DNA of 64,000 nt from Acholoe squamosa. Its lineage: Eukaryota; Annelida; Polychaeta; Phyllodocida; Polynoidae. The stretch lies in assembly GCA_949317995.1 (NCBI GenBank), contig OX439049.1:11780395-11844394 (forward strand), read 5' to 3'. The notes under the pieces were generated by a model. That model searched no databases, was not told the DNA's origin, and worked only from the letters and a program-made list of their open reading frames with translations. Position 1 is the first letter of the stretch. Every line of letters begins with the position of its first letter. Positions 38,292-46,038 of this stretch are shown here, piece after piece. A program made the translations under genes and the position numbers.

Positions 38292-38771
38292 TCATTTAAG
38301 ACGATCTTTGCTGTAATATTTAAGATTTTCATTGTAAATTTCTTCATATATTTTGCTGTAAGCTAATTGAGAGATTTTTTCACCTTTTTCAGTGTTTTCA
38401 AGCTTAGAACGTTCTTCTAATTTTATAGGATAAATTTTTTGTAAAACAAGTCGTGCAACAGCATCACCACTTTTTATTTTTAGGTCTTCTTCTCCGAAGT
38501 TAAATAAAACAATGGTAATATACCCTCTGTAATCTTCGTCTATTATTTTTTGGTTGATTAACACAAAGTTATGTTTTCTTGATTTGCATAGAGGTAAAAT
38601 TATACCATAATAACCTTTAGGGATAGCAAGTTTAACTTCTGTTGTAATTGTACATGCTGTATTTTTAGGAACAGTATGGTCATATGAACTGTACATTTGA
38701 ATCCCTATGTTATTTTCCTCTTCAGTAGGAGAGAAGGAACCTGCTATTTTACTGTATTTTAGAACAGACAT
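38292..38771 (-). CDS. Degenerate dUTPase paralogue, probably non-catalytic
   Basis: The 159-residue protein keeps motif 3 (IDEDYRG) and motif 4 (GDAVARLVLQ) of the dUTPase fold. Motif 1 is altered (GIQMYSS, losing the conserved Asp), motif 2 reads CKSRKHN instead of a P-[KR]-SG-type loop, and motif 5, the Gly-rich lid, is missing; the C-terminus is charged instead. The fold should be intact but the active site is not, so a regulatory or structural role is more likely than catalysis. Paired dUTPase-type genes suggest duplication within the element or two gains. A TTGAGAA sequence about 45 bp upstream of the ATG resembles the element's putative promoter motif. Confidence 0.82.
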   Translation of the reverse strand: MSVLKYSKIAGSFSPTEEENNIGIQMYSSYDHTVPKNTACTITTEVKLAIPKGYYGIILPLCKSRKHNFVLINQKIIDEDYRGYITIVLFNFGEEDLKIKSGDAVARLVLQKIYPIKLEERSKLENTEKGEKISQLAYSKIYEEIYNENLKYYSKDRLK

Positions 38772-38816
38772 TTTCGTTCAGTTTTATATGACATGATGTG
38801 ATGCCTATTGTTATGA

Positions 38817-38823
38817 TTCTCAA
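38817..38823 (-). promoter_or_regulatory. TTGAGAA, variant of the TGAGATAA motif
   Basis: About 45 bp upstream of the degenerate dUTPase ATG. It diverges from the consensus at one position. Confidence 0.35.
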
Positions 38824-38910
38824 GTAAGTAAATAACCAAACAAACAAAATGAAATAATTTTTATATGATTTTATTTTGATTGTCACATGTGTAAAGACAG
38901 TTTTTCATTT

Positions 38911-39516
38911 TCAGTTTGTTCCTGTTCTTTTATCGAATTCAAGGAATATCATGTTTAGCACATCATTTCTTTTCATGTCGTGTACTGCTTTCATCAGTTG
39001 ATGAGTAGCACTGTACTTAGATCTTTGCCACATTTTTAAGACATTAAAGGTTAATTGAGCTATGTCTTGTTCGGGCTGGGACGATATTGTTCTTCTTTCG
39101 TCAGACGTGATATGTAGATATGTAGCTATGTCCTTCCAGTCTCTTGACATTTTTTCACTCAATAAGCTGAAATACATTTGCACGGAGGTCGATTCCACGT
39201 CATACTCTTCTAGTTTTTTTTCTTTGAAGAAATTTGCAGTGAATTCCACCAAGTCTATTCTGTGGTTTTCCTTTAAACTTGTCATCAGTTCTTCTGTTCG
39301 TAAGTAGTAAGGAACTTCTCTCCACCATTTATTCAGCATCTCTATGCCCATAGCAGTTGGAGTTTTCGTCTTGTTCATGCTTTCAAGTTTAGCATGAGGG
39401 ATGTCAAGATATACTCCTAAGGTCATCCATTGACGTGCTAACGATACAGAGATTTTTTGAAGAAAGATATCTGAATATCCTAAATCATCTTGAAAGTAAT
39501 AAGTAGGTAAAGGCAT
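38911..39516 (-). CDS. Tandem death-domain protein
   Basis: A 201-residue protein made almost entirely of two death-fold modules, at about residues 20-95 and 112-195. Each shows the pattern of a six-helix death domain: a Trp after helix 1 (ARQWMTLGVYLDI; SRDWKDIATYLHI), a mid-module 'ML.KWW' or 'LKMWQRS' Trp helix, and a final helix with a basic/Asp pair (ENHRIDLVEF; DMKRNDVLNM). Death domains pair with host adaptors of apoptotic and innate immune signalling. A small protein of two such domains, with no enzymatic or receptor part, would fit a decoy or adaptor that blocks or redirects cell death; this is inference. TGAGATAA lies about 150 bp upstream. Confidence 0.78.
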   Translation of the reverse strand: MPLPTYYFQDDLGYSDIFLQKISVSLARQWMTLGVYLDIPHAKLESMNKTKTPTAMGIEMLNKWWREVPYYLRTEELMTSLKENHRIDLVEFTANFFKEKKLEEYDVESTSVQMYFSLLSEKMSRDWKDIATYLHITSDERRTISSQPEQDIAQLTFNVLKMWQRSKYSATHQLMKAVHDMKRNDVLNMIFLEFDKRTGTN

Positions 39517-39913
39517 TTTTTACCTTCAAAGGATTAGAGTGACAATCAAAAGTAGGAAAAGAAATAAATCAAAAATACATATACCAATGATTTAAATAAC
39601 ACATGTACTTCCTCAACATATGTACTTATGAAGAACTTTAGATGCTCGTAACATGAGGATTATATCTTATCTCAAGGAAGTAAAATTAAGTTCCAGACTG
39701 TTACAAAACAGGTATATCGGGTAAATTTATATTAAGCATAAATAGACATAGAAGAAAAGAAAACAGGATAAAAAATTATAGCAGTTATTAATCCATGTAT
39801 GAAATAGTATATAACGCTTATGAATCCATATGTAGCACAAAAGAAAAGAAACAATAACAAAAAAATTTCATATATTTTAAGACTACCTATATTTTTCATT
39901 TTAATCATTTTTT
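39517..39913. other. AT-rich intergenic spacer
   Basis: Contains TTATCTCA (minus TGAGATAA) at 39667-39674 ahead of the death-domain gene and little else. Confidence 0.5.
39667..39674 (-). promoter_or_regulatory. TGAGATAA motif upstream of the death-domain gene
   Basis: Exact TGAGATAA, 150 bp upstream of the ATG. Confidence 0.5.
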
Positions 39914-40561
39914 TTATTTAGATAAGTTGCAAGACAAAATATCTTTCCACGAAGACAGATATTCTTTCACTTTTTCTTTATCTTCTTCAGTATATCTTTC
40001 TAAGTATATTGGATTTATGTCCAAAAAATTGGTGATAGAAAGATCTCCGTCTAAAATACCATGAACATTTATTTCTTCTGGCTTCAGATCTCGTTCTACA
40101 TGACAAGCTAACATGTCTATCACACTTTCAATTAAAGCATATTTTCTCATATTTCCTTCTCTGTAATATTGAGGATGATGATCATTGTTTTCATAGTGAT
40201 GAAATAAAGCATTTTCCCAAGTTGTTTTTTCTTGAGAATTTTTTGGTCCATTTTTAGTATGGAACTTAAAGGTGTAACCTATGGCTTCTTTCATTGAAAA
40301 CTTAGATAAGTCATGCACCATTATTCGTTCTGTTAAACACATTTTATCTTTTTTGTCAAATACGTTTTCTAAAAGGTAAAAAGTGAAACATATCATTTGT
40401 CTATGCCTTAAAACCTGTTCGAAATGTTGCAAGAGAAGTTTCAAGAAAGAATTGTTGCAAGTTATTTTTTCTTTTTTAGATTTTATGTATTTAATGGCTA
40501 TATCGTCTTCCCAGTTTGTGTGTTTCAACAGTTTTTTTATTTTAAAAGTGTACTTTCCCAT
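39914..40561 (-). CDS. DUF5662-like (HD-type) hydrolase
   Basis: A 215-residue protein with an HD-domain-like metal-binding signature: VHDLSKFS (H83-D84), then HHYENNDHHPQYY (about 121-133) and ESVIDMLA (145-152). This arrangement of HD, a His-rich second block and a following E..xxD helix is typical of DUF5662-type proteins found in phages and other viruses, proposed phosphohydrolases acting on nucleotides or related substrates. The specific substrate is unknown. It starts one base after the stop of the coiled-coil gene at 40563, has no motif of its own upstream, and is probably the second cistron of that pair. Confidence 0.7.
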   Translation of the reverse strand: MGKYTFKIKKLLKHTNWEDDIAIKYIKSKKEKITCNNSFLKLLLQHFEQVLRHRQMICFTFYLLENVFDKKDKMCLTERIMVHDLSKFSMKEAIGYTFKFHTKNGPKNSQEKTTWENALFHHYENNDHHPQYYREGNMRKYALIESVIDMLACHVERDLKPEEINVHGILDGDLSITNFLDINPIYLERYTEEDKEKVKEYLSSWKDILSCNLSK

Positions 40562-40562
40562 A

Positions 40563-40811
40563 TCAGCGTAGTGTTCTGCTCATGAAGCCAGACAAAAGTT
40601 TCTCTTGTTTTTCTGTGATTCGTTGCACAAGAATATTATTTTTGTTTCCTAAAGATTTTATTATTTCTTGATTCTTTTTTCTCTCTGCTCTAAGAATGCG
40701 AAATTGGTTTTGTTGCCTTTTTCTTGTTTCTTCAAGGGTTTCTATCTTATGTATGCAATCAGGACACACCCCGTCTTCTAGCGAAGGCTTCCAATCAGAA
40801 TAACTGTTCAT
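40563..40811 (-). CDS. Small coiled-coil protein with a CPDC motif
   Basis: About 82 residues from the ATG at 40811; an ATG farther upstream is followed at once by a stop. One CPDC pair near the N-terminus is followed by a Glu/Lys/Arg-rich helix (ETRKRQQNQFRILRAERKKN) likely to form a coiled coil. No family recognised. A TGAGATAA motif lies 46 bp upstream, so this gene probably leads a two-gene unit with the DUF5662-like gene. A CxxC plus coiled coil could mean dimerisation, but this cannot be shown. Confidence 0.65.
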   Translation of the reverse strand: MNSYSDWKPSLEDGVCPDCIHKIETLEETRKRQQNQFRILRAERKKNQEIIKSLGNKNNILVQRITEKQEKLLSGFMSRTLR

Positions 40812-40857
40812 GTTACTTTGACGCAGATCAGTGTTCACATAAAGTCTGTTTGTTCAC

Positions 40858-40865
40858 TTATCTCA
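40858..40865 (-). promoter_or_regulatory. TGAGATAA motif upstream of the small coiled-coil gene
   Basis: Exact TGAGATAA, 46 bp upstream of the ATG. Confidence 0.6.
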
Positions 40866-40891
40866 TCTATGTTTTTATTTCTTAATCACTT

Positions 40892-41332
40892 TCATGTTTT
40901 TTTTTCTGAATTTAAATGAAAAGCTTCGTTTGGCTTATTCCTATAAGTCTCCATTAAAACATCAGAAGGCATAGAATCTGGCACATCACAAGTTTCACCG
41001 TCTGCTACAATTTTACTGCCTTCTTCTGAGTCATCACCGTCGGCTACTGTACGACCATACGGATAAGAACCTCTCCTGATGTTATATATTCTCTCTGCTT
41101 TAGCTAAGTTGTATGCCTTCCTGTGAGCCATTAAATTCATATTTTCATTTCGTGCTTCTCTTAATTGTAAAGTAAGATGGAGATTATTTTTTTCTTCCTC
41201 TTTTATGATATTAATGTGTTCACGTCTTTCTTCTTCTAACAGAGATATATAAGTGCCTTGATGTAAGCATATTTTTTCAAGTATTTCATTGCGCTTTACT
41301 TCAAAAATCATATTGTTCCCTTTTGTATCCAT
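40892..41332 (-). CDS. Coiled-coil protein of unknown function
   Basis: A 146-residue protein. The first ~75 residues form a helical, heptad-like stretch (LEEERREHINIIKEEEKNNL) and the rest is polar with acidic clusters (DGDDSEEGS). No enzyme motif seen. The ATG at 41332 is preceded by TGAGACC at 41378-41382, and TGAGATAC lies inside the 3' end of the upstream gene at 41419-41425. Possible structural or scaffold role; not recognised as a known family. Confidence 0.62.
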   Translation of the reverse strand: MDTKGNNMIFEVKRNEILEKICLHQGTYISLLEEERREHINIIKEEEKNNLHLTLQLREARNENMNLMAHRKAYNLAKAERIYNIRRGSYPYGRTVADGDDSEEGSKIVADGETCDVPDSMPSDVLMETYRNKPNEAFHLNSEKKT

Positions 41333-41377
41333 GATTAAGACTTGAGAAATAATCTTAATTTATATATTTTTTTTAGG

Positions 41378-41382
41378 TCTCA
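41378..41382 (-). promoter_or_regulatory. TGAGA(CC) variant upstream of the coiled-coil gene
   Basis: 45 bp upstream of the ATG at 41332; TGAGATAC also occurs at 41419-41425. Confidence 0.4.
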
Positions 41383-41408
41383 CACGAGAAAGATGTTCAT
41401 TCTTATAA

Positions 41409-41885
41409 TTATTTGAGTATCTCAGGATCTTTTGTTTCTTCAGTGAATACATTTGAGTCGGGCAAATGTTCTTGATTTGCAATAGCAGTTAGTAATTGAT
41501 TATTTTTTTCGTACATTATGTTATCAATATCTCGGTTTTCATTTATTTGAGTAGATTTTAAGTCATGGTTAGAAACAGAAGATCCTATGACAGGATATGT
41601 CCATGTTTTTCTGTGATTTACATTAGTTACAAAACAAGACAGGAAAGTTTGAGTTTTTTCATTGTTATGATAAATATTTCCGCTTTCTGTACAAGACAAA
41701 AATATTTCATCTCCTTTCTGTAAAGAAGGGGAGATAGATTGTTTACGCGTTTCTAAGATAATGACTACGATGCTTAAAATAAGAGTAAAAACTATTCCTC
41801 CTGCTCCTACTTTCCCGTTTGAAATCAAATTATTTATTTTGCTTAAACTTTTCATGCTTCCTTCTTTTGTTTTATGTTCGCTCAT
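41409..41885 (-). CDS. Single-pass membrane protein with a short extracellular domain
   Basis: A 158-residue protein with a short N-terminal cytosolic stretch and one hydrophobic segment (about residues 27-47, GAGGIVFTLILSIVVIILE), then a polar domain with two cysteines around LSCTESGNIYHNNEKT and FLSCFVTNV. The Cys spacing recalls a degenerate sushi/CCP-like module, but the match is too short to assert. The orientation looks type II or III. The N-terminal Lys-rich tail argues that it stays cytosolic. It starts about 88 bp after the protease gene and has no motif of its own upstream. It may be a membrane or envelope-associated protein. Confidence 0.6.
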   Translation of the reverse strand: MSEHKTKEGSMKSLSKINNLISNGKVGAGGIVFTLILSIVVIILETRKQSISPSLQKGDEIFLSCTESGNIYHNNEKTQTFLSCFVTNVNHRKTWTYPVIGSSVSNHDLKSTQINENRDIDNIMYEKNNQLLTAIANQEHLPDSNVFTEETKDPEILK

Positions 41886-41972
41886 TTTTTTAAAAAAAAT
41901 ATCTTTTTATGATGATCAGTTCCAATAAATCGGCAAATAATTTCCAAGACAAGATGAAAAAGAAATAATACA

Positions 41973-42512
41973 TTAATCTTTTTTTCTTTTTTGTGTTGTT
42001 CTTAGAAAATTATTTTTTGTAGAACAAATTTGTTTGTTACAAAACAAGGATTTCTTTTTGCTTCGATTATTTTGTTTTTTCTTTAAAAAGTATTGTTTTA
42101 CTTTACTGTCATTCCAATCAGGATCTGAAGTGAAGCTAGATATAACTTGTTGCATTGTCTTATTCTCAGCTCGTTTTTCTAAAAAGAACAAGCAATATAA
42201 ACCACAAGTCATAGAAAAAAGTCCTTGAATAGAATGAGAGGAATATTTATATTTTTTTGGCAAAGCTTTCAGAAAACTCTTTCGCATAGGACTGAAGCCA
42301 TATGAATCGAAATATTCAGCTAGTTTACGTGGTTTTTCATAATAAAAAGCTACCCAATGTTCTCCGGGTAAGTTACTGTTGTCGGTGTTGACTACATAAC
42401 CTGTAGGAAATGATTTCACTGCAGGTATAGTGTCAGCTGAATAAACACCATAATTTCCTCCTTTTTTTCTTTTAATTTTCTGCAAGAAAAAATTTATTTC
42501 CGCTCCATTCAT
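41973..42512 (-). CDS. PRO: Adenain-like cysteine protease
   Basis: A 179-residue cysteine protease of the adenain/Ulp1 fold (family C5/C48). The catalytic His is in GEHWVAFYY (H52), the Asp/Glu position in YFDSYG (D69), the oxyanion Gln in SIQGLFS (Q96) and the nucleophile in MTCGLYC (C103). The order His-Asp-Gln-Cys matches the family. In adenoviruses and in Polintons the enzyme matures capsid proteins. The C-terminus is Lys/Arg-rich and may bind DNA, as adenovirus protease does. It starts 9 bp after the MCP stop, and a TGAGATTA motif lies about 54 bp upstream, inside the MCP 3' end. Confidence 0.9.
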   Translation of the reverse strand: MNGAEINFFLQKIKRKKGGNYGVYSADTIPAVKSFPTGYVVNTDNSNLPGEHWVAFYYEKPRKLAEYFDSYGFSPMRKSFLKALPKKYKYSSHSIQGLFSMTCGLYCLFFLEKRAENKTMQQVISSFTSDPDWNDSKVKQYFLKKKQNNRSKKKSLFCNKQICSTKNNFLRTTQKRKKD

Positions 42513-42521
42513 TTTTAGGAA

Positions 42522-43874
42522 TTATGCTGTTTCAGATTTTGCTCTTAATATATTGCTAGAATCTAATCTCAGGAGTTCATGATGTTCTAAATATACGACA
42601 GCTGCTACTCCATGGGTTAATTCTTCTTCTAGTTTTATGACAAATCCTAAAGAACCATTTTCTGAATATTCGAATGTGCCTGACGTTATTCCGTTTTTAG
42701 ATATGTCAAAACAGTAAAGACAATGTCCTTTTTTGAATTCGTCGAAAGAAATATCTATCGTATCGTCTCTGAAAATTGAACCTGTAGACCGTATAAGAGC
42801 TAGGTAGGCCATATTGTATAAATCATTAGGGTAATCTAATTCATAGTGATAAAAAGGAGTTCCACCGTCGTTCACTTTCAGTTCTATTTCCTTAGCTTTG
42901 AAGTGCTCAAATTGAAACGGATTACGATTATGACTTCCTGTAAAGGCATCTAAATGAACTAACCCTATGATGACTCTTTTTGGAAGAGGAGTGTTGTTCA
43001 CTATATGAGAGGCTTGCAAAATAGATTTCTGAGGACCAAAAGTGACGTATTTCATGTCTATTTTGTTCACAGGATAATCCCAATACGGAGTAACCATTCT
43101 AGCATCCATTATTTTTTTATGGAATTTTTCAGACACTCTTATTCTTTTTATGAATAAATGTATGCCCTGTATGTCTATTATGTATTTTTGTGTTCCTAAT
43201 TTAGACATCAAACAAAAGTCTTCGTCTGCTCTATCAAATTCTATAGTAAGAGGCAGATCTCCAGGTAACACTTTGACCTGAGCAAAAAGGTCATTATGAA
43301 TTCGTCCTATGACTTCAAATAATTTCCCGTTTTTAGTTTTGTTATAACGTGCTTTCACTCCAGAATTATGATCGTCGCTGTTAACATTTGTTACTTCGTT
43401 GAAATCTTTATCGTCTTTGTAATACATAGCCAAAGCTCCCAAGTGTTTAGCAGTGGTTGGATCATAACTTAAAATATATTCCAGAATAGATCTATACCCG
43501 TGCAAATCATTGCTGTCTGATATTCGTATTCCTGCTATAGAAAGTTTCACATTTTTAAACATAGTAGAAGCAAAATAATTCACTGGAAAAACTTTAGCTT
43601 TATCGTTTATTGTCCCATCGTTAGCTGGAGCATCTGGATTTTGTTTGTCAGCTTTTAATATTTTGCCAGACACTCGAATAAAACTGTCGTGCAAAGAAAT
43701 GAAATCTGTATGTTTAGATTTTAAAGTGAATTGAACTGTAGTGCTGTTAGGAGAAGCAGTGGGCTCAACTTTTTCATAATAAGTTTTAACTCTACTTATA
43801 TCTGTTGGAGGAACATGAGTAAAATCAAATTCCGAGGCTACACAAAAACAAGGATCTTCGTCTAACAATGACAT
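42522..43874 (-). CDS. MCP: Major capsid protein (double jelly-roll)
   Basis: With the ATG at 43874 the protein has 450 residues, the normal size for the Polinton/adintovirus major capsid protein. The N-terminal part (FTHVPPTDIS, then a YYEKVEP...VQFTLKSKHTDFISL block) is strongly family-typical, and the later beta-strand pattern with ILEYILSYD and the AKEIELKV strand fits a double jelly-roll. It forms the trimeric hexon-like capsomer. A non-ATG codon farther upstream would add nine residues; the ATG at 43874 has an A-rich preceding context and is preferred. TGAGATTA lies 60 bp upstream. The neighbours are the pX-like gene upstream and the protease downstream, the usual morphogenesis cluster. 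Confidence 0.88.
   Translation of the reverse strand: MSLLDEDPCFCVASEFDFTHVPPTDISRVKTYYEKVEPTASPNSTTVQFTLKSKHTDFISLHDSFIRVSGKILKADKQNPDAPANDGTINDKAKVFPVNYFASTMFKNVKLSIAGIRISDSNDLHGYRSILEYILSYDPTTAKHLGALAMYYKDDKDFNEVTNVNSDDHNSGVKARYNKTKNGKLFEVIGRIHNDLFAQVKVLPGDLPLTIEFDRADEDFCLMSKLGTQKYIIDIQGIHLFIKRIRVSEKFHKKIMDARMVTPYWDYPVNKIDMKYVTFGPQKSILQASHIVNNTPLPKRVIIGLVHLDAFTGSHNRNPFQFEHFKAKEIELKVNDGGTPFYHYELDYPNDLYNMAYLALIRSTGSIFRDDTIDISFDEFKKGHCLYCFDISKNGITSGTFEYSENGSLGFVIKLEEELTHGVAAVVYLEHHELLRLDSSNILRAKSETA
42566..42571 (-). promoter_or_regulatory. TGAGATTA motif upstream of the protease gene
   Basis: 54 bp upstream of the protease ATG, inside the end of the MCP gene. Confidence 0.5.
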
Positions 43875-43934
43875 TTTTTTAAGGTGATGAACAAACTTCA
43901 AAAATATTTGTTTGTTTTTCTCTTCTTTTCAGTA

Positions 43935-43940
43935 ATCTCA
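43935..43940 (-). promoter_or_regulatory. TGAGATTA motif upstream of the MCP gene
   Basis: 60 bp upstream of the MCP ATG, in the context CCTGAGATTA. Confidence 0.55.
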
Positions 43941-43952
43941 GGTTATTTTATG

Positions 43953-44393
43953 TTAACCAAAGATATCTTTTTTGAAATTTCTTCTAAATCTATTTCTTTT
44001 TTTATTTGTGATCGTTTTATTAACTTTTCTTTTCTTGGTTACATGTGAAATAACTTCTTTGCCTAAATCAGACAAAGTTTCTTGAGCTTCTCTTTTTAAA
44101 GCTCGTTTAAAGTTTTCACCTTTCATGACATTTTTTGCTACTTTAATTCCTCCTGTTAAGGCTCTTTTTCCTATTCCTTTTGCGGCTGATGCCACAACAG
44201 GTTTCACCAAAGGAATAACTGTCTTAAACAATCCTTTTAAAATACCACCTAGCCCATAACCTTTTTGATTTCTGCTTCCTATGAAGGGGGTTAAAGAATA
44301 GTATCCTTTTCCATACTGTACATCATAAGGATAAGATCGCTTAGTTAAAAAATGTTTATAATATATATCTTCAGGTGAATCGTTAGAATACAT
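43953..44393 (-). CDS. pX-like core/membrane-active protein
   Basis: A 146-residue basic protein with a Gly-rich motif (KGYGLGGILKGLFKTVIPLV), an Ala/Gly/Lys repeat and a very basic C-terminus. Adintoviruses carry a similar small protein compared to adenovirus core protein X, a DNA-condensing peptide; the resemblance here rests on motif pattern and composition, not on a clear alignment. The GLGG..LKGLF..VIPL segment is amphipathic and could also be membrane-active, like adenovirus protein VI. Its position just before the MCP gene fits both. TGAGATAA lies 30 bp upstream. Confidence 0.68.
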   Translation of the reverse strand: MYSNDSPEDIYYKHFLTKRSYPYDVQYGKGYYSLTPFIGSRNQKGYGLGGILKGLFKTVIPLVKPVVASAAKGIGKRALTGGIKVAKNVMKGENFKRALKREAQETLSDLGKEVISHVTKKRKVNKTITNKKRNRFRRNFKKDIFG

Positions 44394-44423
44394 TTTGATG
44401 TATTTTTATTTATTTTTTTTGAT

Positions 44424-44431
44424 TTATCTCA
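44424..44431 (-). promoter_or_regulatory. TGAGATAA motif upstream of the pX-like gene
   Basis: Exact TGAGATAA, 30 bp upstream of the ATG. Confidence 0.6.
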
Positions 44432-44444
44432 AAACAATTTATCT

Positions 44445-45473
44445 CTACCAGTCAGATGCCCATTCCTTAGAAGAATATCTTGGGTTTTTTTTGGTTCTTC
44501 TTCCAGATCGAGTAGAATAAGGTGACGGCTTTCCTGACAAATTTTTGTTTGTTTTAATTTTCCCGAAGACGTCTTCTTGTGGGCTTGGGTAAGATATTTT
44601 TACGTCTCTTTCTTTGCTGGGTTGCTTTTCTTCGAAAGGGAGAGGAGGGATATTTTTTATTGGAGTTTTCACTATGCCTCCGCTGGCTTCTCCTATTTTG
44701 TCTTCTTCATTTTCAGAAAGATAGTCGGTGTCGTTATTTTTATCTTCAGTGTCTTCTGTAGTTGTTTTTTTCAGAAGGGGCTTTTCTTTTTCTTGAAGAA
44801 GAGTTTCATCCAAATTGCCGTCTTCAGAAAATTCATCGTCTGTAGCATCTGTAGAATAATTGCTTTCATTTCTTTGTTTGTCTTCCATGTTTTGATCTTC
44901 TAAAGGATATTTTTTTATGATATAAGGACAATTGTTTTTTTTAGTTATTTTTGGCTTATTTAAAAACCACGATTTAGGAATATGATTAGATATATTAACC
45001 CAAAGTTCTTCTGTTCCTATAGGTTCTGTTTTTATGCTTGCATTTGAAAAGAATTTCATGATGCTTATCACATTAGAATTTCTGATTAGTTTACCTCTGA
45101 TGATAATTTCACCATGTTCATTCCATAGATAGTTCAGTTCTATCATTTTTTTGAGAATTTCTTTTATGTAAGGAATTTGTGCTTGTCTTATGTTGGATAA
45201 GATCTCAAGTATTGATATACCTGGTATTATTTCTTGTTTTTTTTCTGTAGGAGCAGAATACATGAAAGCCGAGTCTTTAGCTATATTTTGATTTGTGCTT
45301 AATATCTTATACGGTTTCACGTTATACATTCTTTGCGCTAATAATTCTTGTTGCCTTTCGAGAGCAGGATTTTTTTCTTGGTCAGTGTTTTTTTCATTAG
45401 CATGATTTTTTGCTGAAGATAATTTTTTGTAAGTTGCTAAAGGTATAACGATACTTTTTTTGAAGCTAGCCAT
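44445..45473 (-). CDS. Conserved element protein of unknown function
   Basis: A 342-residue protein from the ATG at 45473. A helical N-terminal region begins IVIPLATYKKLSS; a middle part (about 110-185) contains YLWNEHGEIIIRGKLI and ...EELWVNISNHIPKSWF. I recognise this arrangement from a widely distributed but uncharacterised family of Polinton-type elements, with its 'WNE.GE...G' segment followed by a helix. The rest is acidic and Ser/Lys-rich, likely disordered, and ends in a basic stretch. The ATG follows the stop of the core-like gene by four bases, and there is no upstream motif, so it probably forms a unit with it. No function proposed. Confidence 0.72.
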   Translation of the reverse strand: MASFKKSIVIPLATYKKLSSAKNHANEKNTDQEKNPALERQQELLAQRMYNVKPYKILSTNQNIAKDSAFMYSAPTEKKQEIIPGISILEILSNIRQAQIPYIKEILKKMIELNYLWNEHGEIIIRGKLIRNSNVISIMKFFSNASIKTEPIGTEELWVNISNHIPKSWFLNKPKITKKNNCPYIIKKYPLEDQNMEDKQRNESNYSTDATDDEFSEDGNLDETLLQEKEKPLLKKTTTEDTEDKNNDTDYLSENEEDKIGEASGGIVKTPIKNIPPLPFEEKQPSKERDVKISYPSPQEDVFGKIKTNKNLSGKPSPYSTRSGRRTKKNPRYSSKEWASDW

Positions 45474-45477
45474 AATA

Positions 45478-45948
45478 TTAATTTTTTGCACCTGCCAATC
45501 CTCCTATTAAGGACACTGCTAAAGGGAGGAGAAGAGAGAGAAATCCACCTTTTTGTTTTAAAACTGCTTTCCTTTTTTTGTTATTCACACGTCTATTAAT
45601 AAGATATCTTAAAGTGTTCTTGTATTTTTTTAACTTTGAATAAGACACTGAATTTAATTTAATGTTTCCTGTAAGAACATTAAAAATGCACTGACATATA
45701 GAATCTAAATCTTCTTTATCTGCATATTCTATTAACAAATCTCTTTTTCTTTTGTTTTTTGTGTTTCCTAACATTGTCAAAAAAGCTAATCTTTTGACTG
45801 ATCTGATGTTTGCTGCTTTCTTCTTGATTTTTCTTTTTGGTTGTTTGCAGCTAGTTCTTTTTTTTCTTTTTGCTACAATTGATTTCTTTTTTATTGTTTT
45901 TTTGCCTTTTCTTTTAGAAACAGGCATTTTTTTCTTTAACGGTGGCAT
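45478..45948 (-). CDS. Basic core-like protein
   Basis: A 156-residue protein with an extremely Lys/Arg-rich N-terminus (about 1-55), a helical middle (DLLIEYADKEDLDSICQCIF), a second basic patch and a hydrophobic, Gly-rich C-terminus (GGFLSLLLPLAVSLIGGLAG). The arrangement (basic tail, helical core, C-terminal Gly-rich hydrophobic tail) recurs in Polinton elements and suggests a virion DNA-binding core protein, possibly membrane-tethered; function is inferred. The ATG used is at 45948. TGAGATTG lies 43 bp upstream. Confidence 0.72.
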   Translation of the reverse strand: MPPLKKKMPVSKRKGKKTIKKKSIVAKRKKRTSCKQPKRKIKKKAANIRSVKRLAFLTMLGNTKNKRKRDLLIEYADKEDLDSICQCIFNVLTGNIKLNSVSYSKLKKYKNTLRYLINRRVNNKKRKAVLKQKGGFLSLLLPLAVSLIGGLAGAKN

Positions 45949-45991
45949 TCTTTCACACAAAAACTTTTATTTTTTTCATATATTTTATTCA

Positions 45992-45997
45992 ATCTCA
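45992..45997 (-). promoter_or_regulatory. TGAGATTG motif upstream of the core-like gene
   Basis: 43 bp upstream of the ATG. Confidence 0.5.
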
Positions 45998-46038
45998 TGA
46001 ACTTTATGTTGGTTCATACATGTATAGTTGTTTCTGTT

